Position numbers and translations under genes: made by a program. Shown in pieces: positions 19,622 through 19,692 of a stretch of 19,692 nucleotides of DNA. Location: contig CAYJEO010000014.1 of the NCBI GenBank assembly GCA_964369355.1, positions 1 through 19,692 of the forward strand, read 5' to 3'. Position 1 is the first letter of the stretch; each line of letters starts with the position of its first letter. Under the pieces are notes generated by a model that was given only the letters and a program-made list of their open reading frames with translations, searched no databases and was not told the DNA's origin. The stretch is from CAYJEO01 sp964369355. GTDB taxonomy: Bacteria > Bacillota_I > Bacilli_A > RF39 > UBA660.

Positions 19622-19692
19622 GGAGTAGTACTCAAGAGGCTGAAGAGGCGCCCCTGCTAAGGGTGTAGGTCGGGCAACCGGCGCGGAAGTTC
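19622..19692 (+). tRNA. tRNA-Ser (anticodon GCT), cut by the window end
   Basis: The sequence starts GGAGTAG, followed by the D-arm TACTCAAGAGGCTGAAGAGG. The anticodon stem-loop is CCCCTGCTAAGGGT (loop CTGCTAA, reading AGC/AGU codons) and the long variable arm GTCGGGCAACCGGC is typical of class II tRNA-Ser. The window stops in the T-arm (GGAAGTTC), so the acceptor 3' strand is missing. It closely matches the Bacillus Ser-GCT gene. Confidence 0.95.

Noticed and set aside
1..19692. CRISPR array, insertion sequence or toxin-antitoxin locus
   Set aside because: No regularly spaced long direct repeats, transposase motifs or paired small toxin genes were found on either strand.

Overview
The window is a gene-dense, very AT-rich (by eye roughly 27% G+C) chromosomal segment of a low-GC Gram-positive bacterium. 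It encodes a Bacilli-type CotE spore coat protein, SpoVS and two YjcZ-type tiny membrane proteins. It also has the MraZ/RsmH division cluster start, a PASTA-containing PBP and lipoproteins with classical lipoboxes. Together these point to a walled, probably endospore-forming member of the Bacilli. The composition and the pared-down operons suggest one of the small-genome, mostly uncultured gut lineages near Erysipelotrichia/Mollicutes; that placement is inference. The genetic code looks standard: Trp is TGG throughout, and the single TGA seen at a gene end works as a stop.

Layout. 1-149: tRNA-Gly(TCC) on the minus strand with its promoter and terminator. 262-1104: an unknown lipoprotein and spoVS. 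1103-2263 (minus): a type IV pilin-like protein carrying three Ig-like repeats. 2395-4000: a lone SufU, a short tail-less SSB and a divergent pair of small HTH regulators. 4067-5892: pyrimidine-nucleoside phosphorylase overlapping an unknown membrane protein. 5976-7001: rpoZ, then recX under a strong promoter that contains a LexA-like palindrome. 7015-7980 (minus): PrsA-type foldase lipoprotein. 8118-8322: two tiny transmembrane proteins behind a sigma-K-like promoter. 8449-12258: mraZ-rsmH-ftsL-pbp, preceded by four GTGG MraZ boxes at exact 10-base steps and closed by a terminator, so the dcw cluster stops early. 12329-12856: cotE. 12926-13470: rpsP-khpA. 13544-18676: a six-gene run (uppS, cdsA, rseP, an unknown gene, and an ABC ATPase plus permease). 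18735-19568: an unknown protein. 19622-end: a tRNA-Ser(GCT) cut by the window edge.

How the genes fit together. Most of the content is envelope biogenesis (cell division PBP, undecaprenyl diphosphate, CDP-diacylglycerol, intramembrane protease, foldase, ABC exporter) and sporulation (CotE, SpoVS, YjcZ-like proteins). The housekeeping clusters are shorter than in Bacillus: no mraY/murD after the PBP, no dxr between cdsA and rseP, no gmk beside rpoZ, no rimM/trmD after khpA. Intrinsic terminators and sigma-A promoters are unusually easy to read here and sometimes share the same bases. I found no CRISPR array, insertion sequence, prophage structural gene or replication origin.
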